A stretch of 18,452 bases of DNA from JAWLBW01 sp041687475. GTDB lineage: Bacteria; J088; JAWLBW01. Made by a program: the position numbers and the translations under genes. The stretch is from contig JAWLBW010000058.1 of the NCBI GenBank assembly GCA_041687475.1, positions 1 to 18,452 of the forward strand, written 5' to 3'. Shown here piece by piece: positions 14,335 through 18,452 of this stretch; the stretch's first letter is position 1; each line of letters starts with the position of its first letter. The notes below the pieces were generated by a model. That model saw only the letters and a list, made by a program, of their open reading frames with translations, made no database searches and was not told the DNA's origin.

Positions 14335-15827
14335 TGGCCGGCAAGCACATTCTCATCGCCGACGCCGACCAGAAGACGCTGCTGCGGCTCGAAGACGCCC
14401 TGGGCGATCTCGACGTTCGCGTTTCGATTGCCGCCGACGGGGCGCAGGCCCTTGAACGTGCCCTGAGTCTCAGGCAGGACCTGTTGCTGTTTGCCGAAAC
14501 GCTGCCCATCATCGATACCCCGAAGCTTGTCGAAATTCTACGCAACAACCCGAAGACGGCCGGTGTGCCCCTGGTGCTTTTGCAGTCGTCGGACAAGGCG
14601 CCGGCTCTGGGCGACGGCGTGCTCAAAAAGCCGGTACAGGCCGACGACGTGGTCGATGCCGTACTGCGCTTCGCCTTCCACGTCGGCAATGCGGCCGAGG
14701 GCAGGGACAAACTGTCGGGTTCGCTGGGCGAGATGCCGTTGGCCGATCTGCTGCAGATCATGCGTGCGAACCGGCGCGAAGGCGTACTGGAAATCGACGG
14801 TCCGACTGCGGGAACCATCTGGTTGCGCAAGGGCGAGGTCATTGACGCCCGGGCAGGCAAGACCCAGGGGTTGAAGGCGCTGTTTCGCCTGCTGCGCGTG
14901 GTCGATGGCCGTTTCGTCTTCCGGCCTTCGCGCATCATGCGGCAGCCCGCCCTGAGCCAGGGCGGCGAAGACATGCCCCTTGACTCGCTGTTGCTCGAAG
15001 CCGCCCGCCAGCACGACGAACTCGAACGTATGCGCCGCGAAAGGCCGATCAGTGGGCGAATGACGGTGCTGCGAGAGCTCGGGGCGCTTCCCGAGGGGCT
15101 GCATCCGCTGCACAGAGAGCTTCTGCTGCTGGTCGAGTTTTACGGAAATGCCGAAGACGTGGTCGAAAACGCCAAGGTGCCCGATCTTGATGCGATGCAG
15201 GCGCTGCGTACCCTCATCGAGGGAGGCCTCATCGGGGTGGGGGGCGAGACGACCTCGGCCACGCAGGGGCTTCGCATTGAACCCGCGCTCGTCGTACGCC
15301 TGAAGCAGTTGGCCGGTCACACCGTGCGGCGGCCGCGGCCGTTGCGGGTGGCCGTGTTCGTAAGCGCGGCCGAAATCATTTCCGAATTCGCCGTGGGCCT
15401 TCAGCCCTCGCGTTGGTTCAAGCACCAGGACAGGGTGCTGGGAAACCGCGTGCGTTACTCTCTCGACGGCGAGTTCTCGCTCGACATCGACTTCTACCCC
15501 CCCGGCGAGACATTCTCTTCGCTTGTCGAGCTTCCACCCGGCATGCTCTGCGGCGGGCTGGTCATTGCCGGTGAAACCGACGACAAGGAACTTGATTTTC
15601 TCAACGACAGCGCTCGTGCCGTTCTGGGCCGCGGGCTGCCGGTCGAGTACCTCTTTTACGGCGGCACCCAAGCCAACGCCGACTGGGTTCGCAAGGTATT
15701 CGATCTCGAAGGCGACGCCGCCGTGCACCACGTGCAGCGCGACGACAGCGAACCCCTGCTCGAAGCCGTCAGGGCGCTTGTCATGCGCCATGCCGTAGCG
15801 TCGGGTTGGACGGTTGCCGCTCGTTGA
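14334..15827 (+). CDS. Pseudo-receiver - DUF4388 - winged-helix-like - degenerate G-domain-like protein
   Basis: The first ~115 of 497 residues fold like a receiver (HILIADADQKTLLRLEDAL; LVLLQSS; Lys in LKKPVQ), but the phosphoacceptor site reads LLLFAETLP, with Ala where Asp belongs. A DUF4388 (PATAN-type) domain follows at about 122-200: LSGSLGEMPLADLLQIMRANRREGVLEI, IWLRKGEVIDARAG, LFRLLRVVDGRFVF. Residues about 215-305 look like the helical/winged-helix segment often found after DUF4388. The last ~160 residues (RPLRVAVFVSAAEIISEF onward) have the strand order of a small GTPase of the kind linked to DUF4388 in myxobacteria, but no P-loop GK[ST] is present. That last call is tentative. Its start overlaps the stop of the receiver-GAF gene, so the two are probably made together and may form a complex. 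Confidence 0.82.
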   Translation: MAGKHILIADADQKTLLRLEDALGDLDVRVSIAADGAQALERALSLRQDLLLFAETLPIIDTPKLVEILRNNPKTAGVPLVLLQSSDKAPALGDGVLKKPVQADDVVDAVLRFAFHVGNAAEGRDKLSGSLGEMPLADLLQIMRANRREGVLEIDGPTAGTIWLRKGEVIDARAGKTQGLKALFRLLRVVDGRFVFRPSRIMRQPALSQGGEDMPLDSLLLEAARQHDELERMRRERPISGRMTVLRELGALPEGLHPLHRELLLLVEFYGNAEDVVENAKVPDLDAMQALRTLIEGGLIGVGGETTSATQGLRIEPALVVRLKQLAGHTVRRPRPLRVAVFVSAAEIISEFAVGLQPSRWFKHQDRVLGNRVRYSLDGEFSLDIDFYPPGETFSSLVELPPGMLCGGLVIAGETDDKELDFLNDSARAVLGRGLPVEYLFYGGTQANADWVRKVFDLEGDAAVHHVQRDDSEPLLEAVRALVMRHAVASGWTVAAR

Positions 15828-15873
15828 CGCCCCTCGGCGATTATGCGACCATGTTTTCTTTACGGACCGGCAG

Positions 15874-16419
15874 ATGCGCGTCATTGCAGGTGAAGCACGC
15901 GGCCGTCGGCTCGTCGCTCCGCAGGGGCTTTCGACCCGCCCCACCGCCGATCGGGTGCGCCAGACCGTCTTCGATTGGCTGGCCTTCCGGTGGAACGGCG
16001 GACGGGTTCTCGACGTGTTTGCAGGTACGGGGGCGCTCGGTATCGAGGCGTTGAGCCGCAGAGCGAGCGAAGCCGTTTTCGTCGACAGCAAGTCTGCCGC
16101 GCGCAGGGCCATCGATGAAAATCTCGAGCGCTGCGGCTACCGGAGTCGGGCTCGGGTGTTGGGGCGCGACTTCAAGGCCGAGCTCAAGGCGCTTGCCAAG
16201 GCGGGCGAGCGATTCTCGCTGGTATTCGTAGACCCGCCCTATCAGAGCGGCTACTACGCCGATACATTCGCGCTGCTGCCGCCGCTTCTCGAGGCCGGCG
16301 CCTACATCATGGTCGAAACGGCCACCCAGGTCGAGATGCCGCCGGCACCGTCCGATTGGCAACTCGAAAGCACGCGCAAGTTCGGAGATACACTCGTTTC
16401 CTTTTATCGATATGGCTAG
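15874..16419 (+). CDS. rsmD: 16S rRNA (guanine(966)-N(2))-methyltransferase
   Basis: RsmD methylates G966 of 16S rRNA with S-adenosylmethionine. The 181 residues from this ATG match the family length. The family opening MRVIAGEARGRRL leads into RPTADRVRQTVFDWL, the SAM-binding motif I DVFAGTGALGIEAL (Asp47-Gly53 and on), and the catalytic motif IV DPPY (120-123). An in-frame start at 15814 inside the preceding gene would add 20 residues unlike the family, so I set the start at 15874, although its Shine-Dalgarno is weak. It lies 46 nt after the DUF4388 gene and overlaps coaD by 8 nt. The rsmD-coaD pair is widely conserved. Confidence 0.95.
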   Translation: MRVIAGEARGRRLVAPQGLSTRPTADRVRQTVFDWLAFRWNGGRVLDVFAGTGALGIEALSRRASEAVFVDSKSAARRAIDENLERCGYRSRARVLGRDFKAELKALAKAGERFSLVFVDPPYQSGYYADTFALLPPLLEAGAYIMVETATQVEMPPAPSDWQLESTRKFGDTLVSFYRYG

Positions 16420-16897
16420 CACGCTCGCGATTTATCCCGGTACGTTCGATCCGCTCACCATGGGCCACGTCAATATCATTGAACGCGGTCTGAACATCTT
16501 CGACGAAATCATCGTTGCCATTGCCTTCAATTCGGCAAAGAAAACGCTGTTTACCGAAGAAGAGCGGCTGGCCCAGATCAGGAGCGTCTTCAAGGACAAC
16601 CCCCGGGTACGCGTCGATCGCTTCGAAGGTCTGTTGGTCGACTATGCCCGCAGGCTCGACGCGCACGCGGCCCTGCGCGGCATTCGCACCGTGTCCGACT
16701 ACGAATACGAATTTCAGATGGCGCTGGCCAACAAGCGGCTTTATCCGGCCATGGAAACCATTTTCATGATGACCGACGGCGCCTACAGCTATCTCAGCTC
16801 GACGATTATCAAGGAAATCGTACGATTCGGCGGCTCCGTCGACGGTATGGTTCCCGACCCCATCAACGACGAACTCAAGAAGAAGCTTCAGGGTTAA
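16412..16897 (+). CDS. coaD: Phosphopantetheine adenylyltransferase
   Basis: CoaD transfers AMP from ATP to 4'-phosphopantetheine, the penultimate step of coenzyme A synthesis, in the cytoplasm. The 161-residue length is standard. The nucleotidyltransferase signature YPGTFDPLTMGHVNII contains the TxGH-type ATP site (Gly18-His19 here). RGIRTVSDYEYEFQMALANKRL is the substrate-binding segment, and YSYLSSTIIKEI is the C-terminal signature. It overlaps rsmD by 8 nt and is followed 6 nt later by the aminotransferase gene, so it is clearly co-transcribed. Nothing is unusual. Confidence 0.98.
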   Translation: MASTLAIYPGTFDPLTMGHVNIIERGLNIFDEIIVAIAFNSAKKTLFTEEERLAQIRSVFKDNPRVRVDRFEGLLVDYARRLDAHAALRGIRTVSDYEYEFQMALANKRLYPAMETIFMMTDGAYSYLSSTIIKEIVRFGGSVDGMVPDPINDELKKKLQG

Positions 16898-16903
16898 TAG
16901 TTT

Positions 16904-18100
16904 ATGCAGATTTCCGAACGCGCAAAAAGCGTCAAGCCCTCGCCCACGCTCACCATCGACGCCAAGGCGAAAGCACTCAAGGCGGCCGGTGAAGATGTCA
17001 TCGGTTTCGGCGCCGGCGAGCCCGATTTCGATACGCCCGAGAGCATCAAGCAGGCCGCCATTCAGGCCATTCAGAAGGGCGTGACCAAGTACGCGCCCGT
17101 CGCCGGCACGCTTGAGCTCAAGGACGCCATCATCGCCAAGCTGAAGCGCGACAACAATCTCGAATATTCGCGCGAAGAAATCATCGTATCCGTCGGCGCC
17201 AAGCACTCGCTGTACAATCTCTTTCAGGCCATGCTGAACCCGGGCGACGAAGTCGTCATTCCGACCCCGTACTGGGTTTCGTATCCCGACATGGCGATTC
17301 TTGCCGGGGCCACCCCTGTCTTCGTCGAAGGCAAGGAAGAAAACGGCTTCAAGCTGAACCCCGACGACCTCGCGAAGGCCATTACCCCGAGCAGCCGCCT
17401 GCTGGTACTCAACAGTCCCTCGAACCCGACCGGTTCGGCCTATACGATGGATGAGCTCAAGGCCATTGCCGAGGTGGTGCGTCCCCACAAGAACCTTTCC
17501 ATCGTCAGCGACGAAATTTACGAGAAGCTGCTGTACGATAATTTTCCCTTTGCCTCCATCGCCAACGTCGACGCCGAAATCAAGGCGCGCACCCTGGTGG
17601 TCAACGGCATGAGCAAGGCCTACTCGATGACGGGCTGGCGCCTCGGCTACCTGGCCGGCGACAAGTCGGTGGTGGCGGCCATGAGCAAGATTCAGGGGCA
17701 GAGCACCTCGAATCCGACCTCGTTCGCCATGGCGGGCGGCGTCGAAGCCCTGACCGCGCCCGAAGACGAAGTCGAGCGCATGAAGGTCGAATTCAAGAAG
17801 CGTCGCGACTACATCGTCGACCGCCTGAACGCCATTCCGGGCGTGACCTGCCGCAAGCCCGAGGGCGCGTTTTACGTGTTTCCCAACGTTTCGGGCGTTT
17901 TCGGCAAGTCGGTCGACGGCCGCACCATCAAGGACGCCGATGCTCTCGCCGAGTACCTGCTCGACGTTTACAAGGTTGCCGTCGTTCCCGGTCCGGGATT
18001 CGGCGCGCCCAACTGTATTCGCCTGAGCTATGCCACCGGCATGGAAAACATTCAGCGCGGTCTTGATCGCATTGAAGAAGCCGTCAAGAAATTGAGCTGA
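16904..18100 (+). CDS. Aspartate aminotransferase (class I PLP-dependent)
   Basis: This 398-residue protein belongs to the fold-type I, subgroup I-gamma aminotransferases of the bacterial AspB/AspC type that interconvert aspartate and 2-oxoglutarate with oxaloacetate and glutamate. Visible features are the N-terminal GAGEPDFDTPE, the substrate region KYAPVAGTLELKDA, SPSNPTGSAY with the PLP-contacting Asn, SDEIYEKLLYD with the Asp and Tyr that hold the cofactor, the Schiff-base Lys238 in NGMSKAYSMTGWRLGYLAG, and the carboxylate-binding Arg373 in IRLSYATG. Substrate preference cannot be proved from sequence; prephenate or other substrates are known in this subgroup. AGGG lies 10 nt before the ATG. 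It is the last gene of the operon, 22 nt before the terminator. Confidence 0.94.
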   Translation: MQISERAKSVKPSPTLTIDAKAKALKAAGEDVIGFGAGEPDFDTPESIKQAAIQAIQKGVTKYAPVAGTLELKDAIIAKLKRDNNLEYSREEIIVSVGAKHSLYNLFQAMLNPGDEVVIPTPYWVSYPDMAILAGATPVFVEGKEENGFKLNPDDLAKAITPSSRLLVLNSPSNPTGSAYTMDELKAIAEVVRPHKNLSIVSDEIYEKLLYDNFPFASIANVDAEIKARTLVVNGMSKAYSMTGWRLGYLAGDKSVVAAMSKIQGQSTSNPTSFAMAGGVEALTAPEDEVERMKVEFKKRRDYIVDRLNAIPGVTCRKPEGAFYVFPNVSGVFGKSVDGRTIKDADALAEYLLDVYKVAVVPGPGFGAPNCIRLSYATGMENIQRGLDRIEEAVKKLS

Positions 18101-18121
18101 GGCTGTACCCCGATTCACCCG

Positions 18122-18157
18122 GAAGCCGCTTTCCTACGAAGGCGGCTTCTTTTTTTT
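18122..18157 (+). terminator. Strong intrinsic terminator of the miaB-aminotransferase operon
   Basis: A 12-bp stem (18122-18133 paired with 18138-18149, one T-G wobble) closes on the tetraloop CTAC and is followed directly by eight T residues (18150-18157). It lies 22 nt after the aminotransferase stop codon and is the clearest terminator in the window. Confidence 0.93.
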
Positions 18158-18334
18158 CAGGGTGGAAATCGCGCTTCAAGCCCTCTTCAGGTATCTGCCT
18201 GGTACCTGCAGCCGCTTCATACCCTGCGGTTTCGGTCGGCAACCGGCGGCGCACGCCAGACAAAGAGTTTCGCCGGGAAAAGCGCTCTGGTATGCTGTGA
18301 CACGTTTTCCATCTGCATGCCCGAGGGTTACCGC
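18158..18334. other. Intergenic region after the terminator
   Basis: It holds an inverted repeat, CAGGTA (18188-18193) and TACCTG (18203-18208), that might be an operator. A possible -10 box TATGCT lies at 18291-18296, about 40 nt before the next start, with only a poor -35 (TTTCGC, 18268-18273). I see no gene in it. Confidence 0.35.
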
Positions 18335-18452
18335 ATGTCAGGCTTTGCCCTTTCCGTTCTTCTCCTTGGAATTACAACGTCGGCTCCGGTTACGTGGACG
18401 ACCGACTCGGCCGCGGTGTTTACGGCGCCCACCGAGGCCACGCCCGCCGTCG
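18335..18452 (+). CDS. Exported protein, N-terminal fragment (runs off right edge)
   Basis: The 39 visible codons begin MSGFALSVLLLGITTSAPVT, a short hydrophobic stretch ending in small residues, as in a Sec signal peptide. A Thr/Ala/Pro-rich stretch follows. GAGGG (18323-18327) lies 7 nt before this ATG and decides the start; the in-frame ATG at 18317 has no ribosome binding site. It is a separate unit, since the operon before it ends in a terminator. There is no lipobox cysteine. The function cannot be told from this piece. Confidence 0.65.
   Translation, partial: MSGFALSVLLLGITTSAPVTWTTDSAAVFTAPTEATPAV

Noticed and set aside
16307..18118. 603-residue minus-strand open frame opposite coaD and the aminotransferase
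   Set aside because: It is antisense to two unmistakable enzymes, shows no family motif, and has the biased composition of a mirror frame. The same applies to long frames opposite eno, the cyclase, the kinase and miaB.
1..18452. CRISPR arrays, insertion sequences, tRNA genes, attachment sites
   Set aside because: I looked for spaced direct repeats, transposase motifs, tRNA T-loop signatures and flanking repeats and saw none. The only repeated DNA is the motif coding for the CHB_HEX-type repeats.

Overview
The window is about 18.5 kb of GC-rich, gene-dense bacterial chromosome. It has no tRNA, rRNA, CRISPR array, insertion sequence or phage gene that I can see. Three things suggest an uncultured or poorly studied member of the old Deltaproteobacteria assemblage (Myxococcota, Bdellovibrionota or similar): large secreted lipoproteins, DUF4388 and receiver proteins beside housekeeping genes, and the orders miaB - DUF151 - vanZ and rsmD - coaD - aspartate aminotransferase. 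That placement is inference from gene content and remembered gene order.

Layout. (1) 1-5407, minus strand: a lipoprotein operon. A strong promoter (5379-5407) drives an 816-residue lipoprotein with calcium-loop-like motifs (2874-5324). Next come a 921-residue lipoprotein with four chitobiase-C-terminal-like repeats and a propeller-like second half (72-2837), and the first 24 codons of a third lipoprotein running off the left edge. (2) 5442-6656, minus: a soluble orphan hybrid histidine kinase. (3) 6657-7065: a divergent intergenic region with promoters on both sides and a predicted three-way-junction RNA fold at 6801-6881. (4) 7066-8630, plus: acylphosphatase and enolase. (5) 8786-10201, minus: a diguanylate cyclase with an intact GGEEF site and an RxxD inhibitory site behind a degenerate receiver. 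(6) 10475-18157, plus: an eight-gene operon of miaB, divergent DUF151 protein, VanZ-like protein, receiver-GAF-dead-GGDEF protein, pseudo-receiver-DUF4388 protein, rsmD, coaD and an aspartate aminotransferase. Most neighbours overlap or nearly touch, and the operon ends at a strong intrinsic terminator. (7) 18335-18452, plus: the start of an exported protein cut by the right edge.

How they work together. Operon 6 joins translation maintenance (tRNA A37 thiomethylation, 16S G966 methylation), CoA synthesis and aspartate metabolism with two signalling proteins. Their signature residues suggest one can still be phosphorylated but makes no c-di-GMP, and the other has lost its phosphoacceptor. With the active diguanylate cyclase next door and the orphan hybrid kinase, the window holds four signalling proteins in about 10 kb. 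The degenerate pair inside the translation/CoA operon and the structured RNA candidate ahead of acyP-eno are the parts most worth follow-up.
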